Shown here: positions 25,670 to 36,400 of the stretch, piece by piece
Position numbering within the stretch: the first letter of the stretch is position 1
Layout of the letters: the number at the start of each line of letters is the position of its first letter
From: Saccharothrix ecbatanensis
Lineage (GTDB): Bacteria > Actinomycetota > Actinomycetes > Mycobacteriales > Pseudonocardiaceae
Length of the DNA: 64,000 nt
Direction of reading: 5' to 3'
Assembly (NCBI RefSeq): GCF_014205015.1
Contig: NZ_JACHMO010000001.1
Span: forward strand, 3,224,001-3,288,000
Translations under genes and position numbers: made by a program
Notes under the pieces: model-generated
Told to the model about the DNA's origin: nothing
What the model saw: only the letters and a program-made list of their open reading frames with translations
Databases searched by the model: none

Positions 25670-25720
25670 GACTGCTCCTTGTCTACGGGTGAGGTGTTAC
25701 ACAGCGAGACGAGACGACGT
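25658..25720 (-). repeat. Leader repeat, copy 2 (upstream of paralogue C)
   Basis: The second copy of the 63-base leader, with GTTAC and GCGAGAC in place of GCTAC and GCGACAC. This copy is not coding above the ATG and is probably the original 5' leader of the operon. Confidence 0.9.
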
Positions 25721-26164
25721 TTACTGCCCCAATTAGGTGGTTGCAGGAATCTCAAGCCGCCCCACCAGCCGGAGCACCCGCTTAAGATCCTCCGCCTACC
25801 GAGGGATACCGGGGAAGACCGTTGCCACGAACGCCGTTGAATGCATCCGTCCCAGCGCATATCCAACGATCAAACACACACCACCCGTTTTCCCCGCCCC
25901 TGGCCGGACTTCACCAGATTGGGTCCCCACGGGCCGCTTCACGGCGACGCTGTGCAATGTCACGTCGCGCACGGTCCTCGACCGTGTGCGATTTTGGCCT
26001 CATGTGCGTGCATGTGATCATCTCAGGTTTGAGATGCGCATTCCGGGAGGCACCCGGATGGAGAGTGACGTGATCCAGGCGAGTATCGAAGCGCTATGAA
26101 CGCGAGAGCGACCGCTCATCGCGCCGAAGTGATCACTCGACTACAGGTTGATCATCGCGATCGA
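25721..26164. other. Gene-free stretch upstream of the FAAL cassette
   Basis: About 440 bases. The right part has lower GC and several GATC/ATGATC words (ATGTGATCATCTCAGG, GTTGATCATCGCGATCG). Open frames here are short and unlike known proteins. It should contain the promoter of the cassette and probably one boundary of the inserted segment. No tRNA or direct repeat marking an integration site is visible. Confidence 0.35.
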
Positions 26165-26245
26165 GGTTGAGGGCGCACACCGGTTATCGCCCGCGGAGCC
26201 TGAGCTGCTGCGGTTGCGGGTGGTGGCTGCGCTGGAGTCCGTGCC
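26165..26245 (+). mobile_element. IS630-type transposase remnant (5' end only)
   Basis: These bases match the start of the intact transposase gene at 47674-48660, including GCGCACACCGGTTATCGCCC and TGCTGCGGTTGCGGGTGG; similarity stops near 26245. It encodes about 22 residues corresponding to LSPAEREVLRLRVVAALES. This is a truncated relic of the same IS family. Confidence 0.8.
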
Positions 26246-26279
26246 AGGCGCTCGTGCCATCGCATGAGGGGGTGGCGTG

Positions 26280-26500
26280 TGACCAGTCGGTGCCGGCGCA
26301 GTAGCCGGGGGCGCGTCAGTGCGGCGAACGCGACGACCCAGGGCCGCTCGCCGAGCAGCCAGACCGCGGCCACAACGGACGGCAGCGGCCCGGAACCGCG
26401 GGCGAGCGGGTACACCACGGCCACGTCGCCCACCCGGTATCCCCGCTGCGGCAACACGAAGTACTCGAGGTGGATGCCCCAGCACGCGCGAACGCCGCAC
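26280..26500 (-). pseudogene. EamA/DMT transporter fragment
   Basis: The minus strand carries LPQRGYRVGDVAVVYPLARG followed by SGPLPSVVAAVWLLGERP, the typical third and fourth helices of EamA-family metabolite exporters. The flanking helices are missing on both sides, and no start codon or full-length frame exists. It lies next to the IS remnant, so the deletion was probably IS-linked. Confidence 0.65.
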
Positions 26501-26546
26501 TGAGTACGGGCAGGATCGCTACCGGGTGCACCCCCTCACCACGTCA

Positions 26547-27401
26547 TCACCCGATCGTCGTCTTGACCGGCACCTTCACGTCCGGGGACACGCCGTTCTT
26601 GCGGGACGGGCCAGTCCGCGCGTGGGTCGCGTACATCGTCAGCCCCACGAACGAGAGACCGCCGACCAGGTTCCCGATCACGGTGGGGATCTCGTTCCAG
26701 ATGAGGTAGTCGCCGAGCGAGAAGTCGCCGCCGAGCATCAGGCCGGACGGGAACAGGAACATGTTGACGATCGAGTGCTCGAAACCCATGTAGAAGAACA
26801 CGATGATCGGCATCCACATACCGATCACCTTGCCGGACACGGAATTCGAGATCATCGCGGCGACGACGCCGGTGGACACCATCCAGTTGCACAGCACACC
26901 GCGGATGAACAGGGTCAGCATCCCGGCCGCGCCGTGCTCCGCGTAGCCGAGGGTCCTGCTCTCCCCGATCTCGCCGAGCCGCTGCCCGACCTCGTTCGGC
27001 TCCACCGAGAACCCGAAGGTGACGATCACCCCGATCATGAGCGCGACGACGAGCGCGCCCGCGAAGTTGCCGACGAACACCAGCGACCAGTTGCGCAGGA
27101 CCGTGCGCAGCCGAACACCGGGCCGCTTGTCGATCCACGCGAGCGGAACGAGCGTGAAGACGCCGGTGAGGAGGTCGAAGCCCAGCAGGTACAGGAGGCA
27201 GAACCCGACCGGGAAGAGCAGTGCCCCGACAAGCGCGTTGCCGGTCTGCACGGTGACCGTGACCGCGAACGCGGCGGCGAGCGCGAGGATCGCACCGGCC
27301 ATGAACGCCCGGATGACGGTGTCGCGTGTCGACATGAACGCCTTGGCCTCACCGGCGTCGATCATCTTTCGGACGAGCTCCGCCGGGTTGACGTAGGTCA
27401 T
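26547..27401 (-). CDS. Formate/nitrite transporter (FNT) family channel
   Basis: A 284-residue integral membrane protein with six helices. The N-terminus (YVNPAELVRKMIDAGEAKA) and the pore segments (GALLFPVGFCLLYLLGFDLL, RGVLCNWMVSTGV) are FNT type, and the central pore histidine is in FFYMGFEHSIVNM. FNT channels pass small monovalent anions such as formate, nitrite or hydrosulphide, often with protons. The ATG at 27401 has GGAG upstream. The gene is divergent from cyanase across 190 bases, so the transported anion might be cyanate or something linked to nitrogen supply; this is inference from context. Confidence 0.9.
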   Translation of the reverse strand: MTYVNPAELVRKMIDAGEAKAFMSTRDTVIRAFMAGAILALAAAFAVTVTVQTGNALVGALLFPVGFCLLYLLGFDLLTGVFTLVPLAWIDKRPGVRLRTVLRNWSLVFVGNFAGALVVALMIGVIVTFGFSVEPNEVGQRLGEIGESRTLGYAEHGAAGMLTLFIRGVLCNWMVSTGVVAAMISNSVSGKVIGMWMPIIVFFYMGFEHSIVNMFLFPSGLMLGGDFSLGDYLIWNEIPTVIGNLVGGLSFVGLTMYATHARTGPSRKNGVSPDVKVPVKTTIG

Positions 27402-27592
27402 GGAAACGTCGCTCCTTCGGTTGGACTGGTGATGGAGTCTGAGCACGGGAGGTGTCCTCGCTGTGACCGCTGTGCGACCACCACATCACGTCGGGCGCAC
27501 TCCTGGGACGGGTGACTTCGGCGTGATCGTTTACATCGCCGCAACAAACCTGCGGAAGTCTGGGCGCACGCCGCGACCGAGGAGAGATCGTC

Positions 27593-28042
27593 ATGACCCC
27601 GATCATGAGCAAGTCCGACGCCGCCGACCTGGTGGTCGCCGCACGGGTGCGCAAGGGCCTGACCTGGGCGCAGATCGCGGACCAGCTCGGCGCCCCGGTC
27701 GTGTGGGTCACCGCCGCCCTGCTCGGACAGCACCCGATGACACCGGAACAGGCCCAGACGGTCTGCGGTCTCCTCGACCTGGACGACGCGGTCGCGGAAA
27801 GCCTACGGAGCCAGCCCGCACGCGGCACGGAGCCGGCCATCATGAACGACCCGACGATCTACCGCTTCGTCGAGGCGCTGTCCGTCTACGGGCCCGCGCT
27901 GAAGGAGCTGATCCACGAGGAGTTCGGCGACGGCATCATGAGCGCGATCAACTTCAAAATCGACATCGCGCGCCGCCCGGACCCCGACGGCGACAGGGTG
28001 GTGGTCACCTTCGACGGCAAGTTCCTCGACTACCGATGGTGA
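27593..28042 (+). CDS. cynS: Cyanate hydratase (cyanase)
   Basis: A 149-residue enzyme that converts cyanate and bicarbonate to ammonia and CO2. The N-terminal helical domain (GLTWAQIADQLGAPVVWVTA) and C-terminal catalytic domain are complete. Catalytic residues are visible: Arg and Glu in IYRFVEALSVYG, and Ser in FGDGIMSAINFKID. GAGGAGAGATCGTC precedes the ATG. It would give the cell ammonia from cyanate or detoxify cyanate. The divergent FNT gene is its only neighbour; no carbonic anhydrase (CynT) is present. Confidence 0.95.
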   Translation: MTPIMSKSDAADLVVAARVRKGLTWAQIADQLGAPVVWVTAALLGQHPMTPEQAQTVCGLLDLDDAVAESLRSQPARGTEPAIMNDPTIYRFVEALSVYGPALKELIHEEFGDGIMSAINFKIDIARRPDPDGDRVVVTFDGKFLDYRW

Positions 28043-28272
28043 CTGAGCCCCACTTCGCCACCTGGCCGAGCACCACCGGCCCACAGGCCACAAGCCGCCG
28101 CACCGCGAGCACACCCCATCACCAGAACGTCAGCGCCCCGACCGCAGAACCCACGGGCGGCCCCAGCCCCAGCCACGACACGACGGGCGCGTCGGCACCC
28201 AAGACCGCCCGTCGCCGCGTCCTCCGGACAGGGACCGCAGCCCTGACCGTGTCCAGGTCGTACGCACAGCCG

Positions 28273-29496
28273 TCACGAAGTGATCGTGACGGCGACCTCG
28301 TCGAAGCTCTTCCCGATCGTCGCACGCACCCGGACCGTGCCCGTTCGGGTGCCGATCGTCAGCTCGCCCGTCGTTGCGTCGATGCGGCAGCCGAGGGCGG
28401 CGCCGACGATCCGGTAACGGATCGGCGCGCCGGTCGGCGTCGATTCGGCTGTGATCGCAACGGTATTCGGCGCTCCGGGTGTCGACACGGCCACCGTCGG
28501 AGTGGCCGCCTGTGCGTTGCGCACTGCCGCCACGCCGGTGTAAGGGTCGGTGTGTTCGACACCGTTGGCGTTGACGAAGAACTCGGGGGCGCCGGGGCTG
28601 GTTTCGCGGAGCCCTCGAACGTGCTCCGGTGAGGCGAACGCGTCGCGCCACGCGTTCGTCGGAACCTCGAGTGAGCGCAGGTCCTGGGTGACGCTGAAAC
28701 TGGCGGACTGTATGTCCGCCGGAGCCGGGTTGGAGGTGTTCGCAACGAATGGGCGAATATTGATCGTAGCCCGGCCGATGGTGACTTCGTCATGGCCGAT
28801 CATCTCCCCGGACGAGTCGATCCCCCAGCCCTCGGTGACCCTCGACGGGTGGTTGGTCTTCAGTATGAACGGCCCGAAGGGCGTGTCGGGCATGCGGTGC
28901 CGGGTATTGATGGGGTCGGGCACGGCGGGGAAGAACTCGTTGACCAGGCCGCCTCGGCACCCGGCGCCGGAGCCACCGCCCTGCGCCGCGAACGTGTGCC
29001 GGAAGTTCGCACCGTAGCTGTGCGCCTCGGCACCGCCGGTCTCGCTCGTCGACGCGATACTGCCCGGTGCCATGATCAGGAGCACCTCGGCGGTGTCGGC
29101 TGCGCCGGAGCCCCCGGGATCGTCAGCGCGGATGCCGATGATGCCGCCCTGCTGCGTGGCGCCGAGTGTCACCCGCCCGGTGGTGTCGATGGTCGTGCCC
29201 GAGTCGATCGCCGCGGTGCCCGCGACCAGCGACCAGGTCACTGTCTGGCGTGACGGCACCGTGCCCTGCAGGGTTACCCCGACAGGCATCGGCACCGAGA
29301 TCCGCCGGTTGTTCACGCCCACCGGGCCGACCGTCACGGATTGACGTTGCACGGCGAGAATGCCGCTGACCGCCCGATTGCCCGCTGTACGTTGCAGCGC
29401 AAGGATGTTCGCGGCCGGGCCGACCAAGGCCGGCGACTTGCGCGGACCTGCGCGATGGACCGGCGTCCGGTGCACGGGCTGGAGGTCGAACGCCAT
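28273..29496 (-). CDS. Protein with injection-system-type N-terminal motif and Ig-like repeats
   Basis: A 407-residue protein without signal peptide. The N-terminus contains ALQRTAGNRAVSGILAVQR (about residues 33-51). This LQR-x-AGN-x-AV pattern is found at the start of many proteins linked to extracellular contractile injection systems and DUF4157 toxins. After it come a beta-rich Ig-like segment (SVTVGPVGVNNRRISVPMP), a middle domain with paired Cys/Gly (GAGCRGGLVNEFFP), and a C-terminal Ig-like repeat ending VRVRATIGKSFDEVAVTITS. No HExxH protease motif is seen. No injection-system structural genes are in the window. The role as cargo is inference. Confidence 0.6.
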   Translation of the reverse strand: MAFDLQPVHRTPVHRAGPRKSPALVGPAANILALQRTAGNRAVSGILAVQRQSVTVGPVGVNNRRISVPMPVGVTLQGTVPSRQTVTWSLVAGTAAIDSGTTIDTTGRVTLGATQQGGIIGIRADDPGGSGAADTAEVLLIMAPGSIASTSETGGAEAHSYGANFRHTFAAQGGGSGAGCRGGLVNEFFPAVPDPINTRHRMPDTPFGPFILKTNHPSRVTEGWGIDSSGEMIGHDEVTIGRATINIRPFVANTSNPAPADIQSASFSVTQDLRSLEVPTNAWRDAFASPEHVRGLRETSPGAPEFFVNANGVEHTDPYTGVAAVRNAQAATPTVAVSTPGAPNTVAITAESTPTGAPIRYRIVGAALGCRIDATTGELTIGTRTGTVRVRATIGKSFDEVAVTITS

Positions 29497-29680
29497 CTTC
29501 CCAGGTTAGGCGGGGGTGGGTCGGGCGACAATGCCCGATGGGGCGAGTCTCGCTGCCCGATCGGGCAGTGTCACCCGACTGACCTCGACTTGGTGTTCAG
29601 CGTGTTCCTCGTTCGTCTTGATCCGCTGATGGCCGCCGGACTATCGAGGGCCGGACGGTGTGGACGCTTAGAGTGGATGG

Positions 29681-30226
29681 GTGGATGATGCTGCGGTTCG
29701 CATGGCGCTCTCGGTGGCGAGGGCGGCCGAATACTGCGGTTGCTTCGAGCCGGGCGACTGGCCGGACCTCGCGGTCAGCATGCTGCTCGAAGGCAGCGAA
29801 GATGCCGAGATCGCCGAGTTGGCCGGCCTGAGCCGCCAGGTGAGCGGGTGGGACACAGAACCGCTGGTGGCCGCCGCGTGCGAGCGGCACGGGGTCTCGA
29901 CATCCGGCGCGGACGAGTCGACGAATCTCATGGCCCGGTTGATGGCAGACGAACTCCGCGCCCGGCCCGCCTCGGTCACCTCGCCGATGATCCGCCTGCT
30001 GGCCCGGCTCGCGCCCCCGGACTTCGAGTCGGACCTGGCAAACCAATGCTTGGGCGTGGAGGAGTACCTGGACTGCGATTGCGTCCAGGTCGACCCTGTT
30101 CTCGAGGCGGAACTGGGACTGTTGCCGACACTGCGGCTACCTGCACCCGTGGTCCGAACACTCGCGCGGCCATTGCGCTCGACTCTCCCGGCGGCTCAAC
30201 CCCCTCGTGGGCATCGCGGGCCCTAG
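29681..30226 (+). CDS. Hypothetical protein, possibly decayed at its 3' end
   Basis: A 181-residue frame. The first 130 residues have normal composition: a helical start (VRMALSVARAAEYCGCFEPG), an acidic middle, and ASVTSPMIRLLARLAPPDFE. The last 45 residues are rich in Pro, Arg and Leu and look like out-of-frame sequence, so a frameshift is possible near 30080. The GTG at 29681 lacks a clear ribosome binding site. No family is recognised. Confidence 0.4.
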   Translation: MDDAAVRMALSVARAAEYCGCFEPGDWPDLAVSMLLEGSEDAEIAELAGLSRQVSGWDTEPLVAAACERHGVSTSGADESTNLMARLMADELRARPASVTSPMIRLLARLAPPDFESDLANQCLGVEEYLDCDCVQVDPVLEAELGLLPTLRLPAPVVRTLARPLRSTLPAAQPPRGHRGP

Positions 30227-30439
30227 CCAACGCATTCGTGGTCCGCCGGGTGTGGACCACCGCTCCCATCGGACACAGCGCAACCGCGAGTGCCAAGCCC
30301 GACAACGGGATGAACGTAGCGAGCGGCCAACGCGCTGTCATGCCGCATAGCGGGGCGTTCCGTCTCGTGGGCAGCGGCGGTGTTCTGCATGACCGACTGC
30401 CTGATCCTGTTTCAGCGCAACGCAAAACCTGAGCTGCGA

Positions 30440-30483
30440 CGACCAGCGGTGGCCGGCAGCCAGGTGCCGGCCACCGCTGGTCG
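30440..30483 (-). terminator. Perfect 19-bp stem-loop after the PKS gene
   Basis: Arms 30440-30458 and 30465-30483 are exact reverse complements (right arm TGCCGGCCACCGCTGGTCG) with loop GCCAGG. It begins 15 bases after the PKS stop codon, which fits an intrinsic terminator of the minus-strand biosynthetic operon. There is no U-tract, as is common in high-GC actinomycetes. Confidence 0.85.
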
Positions 30484-30497
30484 CGGCGCGGTGGGTG

Positions 30498-33400
30498 CTA
30501 TCCCAGCGACGAGTCGATGTGGCTGGCCAGTTCGGCGGGCGACGGGTGCGCCCAGACCTCCGCCGGGGTCAGGACCACGTCCAGGTCGACGTGGAGCCTG
30601 CGGGTGAAGGCGACGGCGAGGAGCGAGTCCAGCCCGAGGTCGGTGAACTTCGCGTGGGCCGCGACGGCCGAGGGTTGGGTGCCGAGCAGGGTGGCGAGCG
30701 CGTCCACCACCGCCTGCTCCACCATGCGGGCACGGGCCGGCCCAGGCTGACGGCCGCGCAGGTCGAGCGGCGTGTCATCGCGGCGGGTTGCCTCGCCGGT
30801 GCCCAGCTCCGCGAGGAGCGGGCTGTCGAGCGCGTGCGGGAAGGCGCGGTACAGCAGTTCCGGTTGGTAGTCGAACACTCCGGTGTTCACCCGTTGGTGT
30901 CGAAGGAGCGCGGTCAGCGCGGCGAATCCGTCCGAAGTGGACAGGGTGTCGAATCCGCGCACGGCAAAGTCCGTCGCACGCCCCGCTTCACCCCACGCTC
31001 CCCAGTCCACCGACAGGGTGGGCAGTCCCCGATCCCGTCGCCACCGGGCGAAGGCGTCCACCCAACAACCGGCCGCCGCGTAGTTGGCCTGGCCCGGGTT
31101 GCCCAGCACCGCCGACATGGACGAGAAGACGACGAACCAGTCCAGCGGCAGCCCTTCGGTGGCGTGGTGCAGGTTCAGCAGGCCGGTGACCTTCGGGTGC
31201 CACACGCGGGCCAGCTTGTCCGGGGTCATGGCCGTCAGCGGCGCGTCGTCGAGCACCACGGCGGTGTGCAGGACGCCCCGCAGCTCCGCTCCCGCCGCCG
31301 CGACCAGGCGTCGGGCCGTCTCCGGGTCGGTCACGTCGCCGCGCACGACTTCCACCTCACATCCGGTGGCCGCGACCGCGTCGAGCACGGTGGCGGCGTC
31401 GGGAGCGAGGTCACCGCGACCTCCGAGGACGACGCGACCGGCGCCGGCTTCGGCCAACCAACGGGCCGCTTCCAGGCCCAGGCCGCGTGTGCCTCCCGTG
31501 ACGATGTAGGCGGCGCCCTCGCGCACCACGTTCTCGGGGGTGGGGGCGTGGACACGTATCCGCTGCCCGACCGCGGGAAAGGTGAGCGCGATGCGGCCGA
31601 TGAGGTCGCCGGAAGCCAGAGCCCTGAACGCTTCCGGCGCCGCGGTCAGCGGTACGACCCGAGCGGGCAGCAGGGGCAGCGCGCCGGCCGCGATCTCGTC
31701 CAGCACCCGCAGCATCGCCGCGCGGAACACGGCCGGCTGCTCGTTCGCGGTGAGCACGAGGTCCAGGGCGGTGTAGGTGTTGCCGTGCCGGAACGTGCCG
31801 AGGTCCACGCGCGCGCCGTCGTACAGGTCGCGCTTGCCGATCTCGACGAAGCGCCCGGTCGGGGCGAGCAGGTCCAGGGACGCCCGCATGGCGGCTCCGG
31901 TCAACGAGTTGAGCACGACGTCGACACCGCGGCCGCCGGTGACCTCACGCACCTGCTCGGCGAAGTCCAGCGCCCGCGAGTCGAACACGTGCTCCACGCC
32001 GTGCTCATGCAGGTAACGGCGCTTGGCCTCGGTGCCCGCGGTGCCGATGACCACGGCGCCCAGCAGCCGGGCGACCTCGATCGCGGCGAGCCCGGTGCCG
32101 CCGGCGGCGGAGTGCACCAGCACGGTCTCGCCTTCCCGCAGCCGGGCGAGGTCGTGCAGCGAGTGCCACGCCGTGACGTAGGTGAGCACCGACGCGACGA
32201 TGTCGACCGGGTCGAAACCGTCGGGGACGCGCGCGGTCAGGTCGGCGCGGGCCAGGCAGTGTGAGCCCATCGACCCGCTGCCGTCCGTGATCACGGACGT
32301 GACCAGGTCGCCGGGCTCGAGATCGTCGACACCGTCGCCGACCGCGAGCACCACCCCGGCGGCGTCGGAGCCGAGAGCGGGCGGAACCCCGTCGTCGGTC
32401 GGGTAGATGCCCAGCGCGATCAACACCTCGCGGAAGTGCACGGTGCACGCCTGAGGGCGCACCAACACCTGCCCGGGACCGGGTGCGGGCAGCGGCTCGT
32501 CGGTCGCGACCAGGCGCAGCAGGTCCAAGCCGCCGTCGGGGTGCGCGCGCAGGGTGAACTCGTCCTCGCCGACGACCGCGTCGACCTCCCGGTTGCCCTG
32601 CGGCGGCCGGGCCGTCAGCGGGGCGCGCGCCAACCTGGCCACGTGCCGCTGCCCCGCGCGCCACGCGACCTCGGGCTCGGGGGTGCCGGTCGTCAGCTCC
32701 GCGACGACGTCGGCCAGGTCCTCGGCCGTGCCGGTGTCACCGTCGATCCAGCTCACCGCCGACTCGGGCTGCTCCACGCCGGCCACGCGCAGCAACCCGC
32801 CCAACGCGCACACGCCGGGGTCCACCCGGTCGTCGTCGAGCACGGGTCGCGCGTTGCGGCTGACCAGCCAAAGCCGGGTGGGTGACGTGTGCCGCCCGTG
32901 CTCGCGCAGGAGCGCCGTCACGTTCGTCACCCGGTCCAGGTCGTCGAGGTCACCCGTGGCGCACCACACGACGGCGGCCGCTCCGGGCTCGGGGACCGCC
33001 GCGGTGTCCCGCTGCACGGTCACCCGCAGCCCGGTAGCCGCGAGCGCCGCCGCCACCCGGTCGGCGATGCCGTCGTGATCGCCGGGTTCCCCGACCACGA
33101 CCCAGTCCCCGGTCCGGGACGTGACCGGCTGCTCCGGCAGGGGGAGCTGCGACCAGGAGATCTCGAACAGCCTGGAGTCCAGCCGCGCGTGCACGGTGGA
33201 GGTCCGGGTGTTGCGGACCAGGGTCACGTCCTCCAGCGCGCCGACCCACTCCCCCGCCTCGTCGTAGAGGTCGGCGCGACCGATCGCGGTGGTGCCGTCG
33301 TCGCACGCCTCGGCACGGACCCACGTGATGCGCCCGGGGTCGGCGGGCAGCACGACGTCACCGATCGCGGTGGGCAGCCAGGGTCCGCCGTCGTCCGCCT

Positions 33401-36400
33401 CACGGCCGCGCACCAGGCAGGCGGCGACCGACAGCACGCACCCGTCGAACAGCACCGGGTGGATCCGCGGCGCCCCGGTGCGGATCTCCGCGTCGACGGG
33501 CACGTCGAGCCGGGTGACGCCGTCGTCGGTGGTGGCGGTGATCGAGTGGAAGACCGGTCCGGTGTCCAGGCCGATCCGGCGGAACGCCGCGTACAGGTCG
33601 TCGGACGCGGCCGGCGCGTCGGGCACGCGCAGCGCCGGGCGGACGTCGACCGATCCCTCGTCGCGGGTGGCGGTCGCCGCGGCCACCCGGTCCCACCCGG
33701 CGCCGGCGCGCTGGACGATCTCGAAGTTCACCCGGCGACCGCTCTTGGTGGCCGCGACCTGCAACGGCACGGACGCGGCCTGCGGCAGCATCCGCTCGAA
33801 CCGCACGTCGGTCAGGCGGATCTCGTCCAGCGGGCAGTCCAGCACGGCGGTGGAGGCCGCCAGGACCAGCTCGACGTACGCGGCGCCGGGCACGAGCGGC
33901 GTGCCGTGCAGCGTGTGCTGCGACAACCAGTCGACGCGATCCGTGCCGAGGTCGGCGCTCCACACGTGGCGCGTGCCGTCCTCGGCGTCCGGATCGGGCA
34001 CGGCCGACCGCTCGCCCAGCCACATGTGCGCCGCCGTGCCGCGCGCCCGGTGCTCGTGCTCCTGCCAGTACGGGGAGCGGTCGAAAGCCGTGGGCGGCAG
34101 CGTGGTCCGCGCCCCACCGCCGTTGACGGCGACGAGGTCCACCGGCACTCCGGCCACGTGCAGGGCGGCGGCGGCGCGGCACATCGCCTCGTGCCCGTCC
34201 AGGTCCCGCACGAGGGAGCCCGTCGTCACCACCGGCACCCCCACCGCCTGCGCGTTCTCCTCCACCGCCTGCGTCAGCAGCGGGTGCGGCGACAGTTCCA
34301 GGAACACCCGGTGCCCGTCCTCCAGCAGTGCCCGGCACGCCAGGTCGAAGCGGACCGGCGCGCGCAGGTTCCGCGCCCAGTAGGCGCTGTCGAAGACCAC
34401 CTGCTCCCGCGAGCCCAAGGCGGTGGAGTAGAACGGCGCGGTCGCCGGGGCGCCCGACAGCCAGGAGGTCCGGGCGGCGATTTCGTCCAGGATCGGCTCG
34501 ACCTGCGGGGAGTGGGCGGCCACCACCACCGCGATCTGCTTGCAGAACACACCGCGGTCCTGCCAGCGGCGCAGCAGATCCGCCACGGCCGGGCCGTCGC
34601 CCGCGACGACGGTGGACGCCGGCGCGGTCACCACCGCGACGGACACGCCGGTGACGTCGGCGATCTCGGCCTCGACCTGCTCGACGGGCAGTGCCACCAC
34701 GGCCATGCAGCCGCCCGCGACCCGCTGGAGCAAGGACGATCGGGCGAGCGTGATGCGCATGCCCTCCTCGGGGGTGAGGATGCCCGCCGCCACCGCGGCA
34801 GCCGCCTCGCCCATCGAGTGACCCACCACGGCGGCCGGGCGCAGTCCCCGGTCCCGCCACATCTCGGCCAGCGCCGTCTGCACCGTGAACACCATCGGCT
34901 GGACCAGGTCCATCCGCTCCGGGTGCTCGCCGGAGGCCAGCAGCCGCCGCACCGGAACGCCCTCCGCGCCGGCGACGGCGTCGAGCCGGTCGACCGCGCG
35001 GGTGAACGCGGGGTCGTGGTCGAGGAGGTCGCGGGCCATGCCGGCCCACTGCGAGCCGTGCCCGGAGAACACCCACACCGGCATGCCGGGATCGGTGGTC
35101 GCCCCGGCGACCACGTCGGGGTGGTCCTGTCCCCCGGCCAGCTCGCGCAGGGCTCCCACCAGACCCTCGCGGTCACGTGCGACCACGCAGGCGCGCGAGG
35201 ACAGGTGGCTGCGGTGCGCGGCGAGCGTGTGCGCGACATCCGCCAAGGGGTCGGTCGCCGCCTCCACGTGCTCCGCCAGTCGGCGTGCCGTGGCGGCCAG
35301 CCCGCCCGGTGAGGCGGCCGACACCGGGTACACCGCCACCCGGTCCGGCCGGGTGGGCGGGCGGTGGACCGGCGTCGGCGCGGGTGGGGCCTGTTCGACG
35401 ATGGCGTGCGCGTTCGCCCCGGTCACCCCGAACGCCGACACCCCGGCGCGGCGCGGCCGATCCGGGCTGTCCCACGTCGTGGTGCCGGTCGGCACGAAGA
35501 AGCGGGTGCCGTCGGCGTCGATCCGGGGGTTCCACCGGGTGAAGTGGAGGTTCGCCGGGATGGTCCCCCGCTGCACCGCCAGCGCGGCCTTGATGAGCCC
35601 GAGCACACCGGCCGCGCTCTCCGGGTGGCCGACGTTGGTCTTCAACGAGCCCAACGCGCACGGCTCGCCGGACCTGCCGTAGGTGTCGGAGAGCGCGGCG
35701 AACTCGATCGGGTCGCCGACCGCGGTGCCCGTGCCGTGTGCCTCCACGTAGCCGATGTCGCCAGGGGTGACGCCCGCGGAGCGCAACGCCGCCTTGATGA
35801 CCTCGCGCTGGGCCGCGCGGGAGGGCTGCGTGATGCCCTGCACCCGCCCGGCGTGGTTGATCGCCGTTCCGCTGACCACCGCCAGCACGTGGTCCCCGTC
35901 GCGCCGCGCGTCGGCCAATCGCTTCAGCACGACCATTCCGCAACCCTCACCGCGCACGAAGCCGTCCGCGCTCTCGTCGAAGGCCGCGCACCGCCCGCGC
36001 GAGGACAGCGCCCCGGCGCGGGCGAACCCGATGAGACCGCCCCACTCCAGCTGCACGGTGGCGCCGCCCGCCAGGGCCAGGTCGGACTCGCCGTTGTGCA
36101 GCGAGCGGCACGCCAGGTGCACCGCGATCAGGGAGGAGGCGCAGGCGCCGTCCACCGCCAGGGACGGCCCGTTGACGTCGAGGATGTAGGAGATCCGCCC
36201 CGGCGCGCCCGACGGGACCGCCGAGATGCCGTGGTACACGTTGAAGTCCGCCAGCGTGAACCGCTTGGCGTAGTCGGCGCCGGAGATGCCGATGAACATG
36301 CCGGTCCGCGATCCCGCCAGCGAACGCGGGGGGATGTTGGAGTCCTCCAGCGCTTCCCAGGTGGTCTCCATCAACAGCCGGTGCTGCGGATCCACGCTGG

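Noticed and set aside
30495..35312. Very long plus-strand frames (589 and 807 aa) opposite the PKS
   Set aside because: They mirror the third-position GC bias of the PKS; translations are rich in Arg, Gly, His and Gln with no domain, while the minus strand gives a complete PKS.
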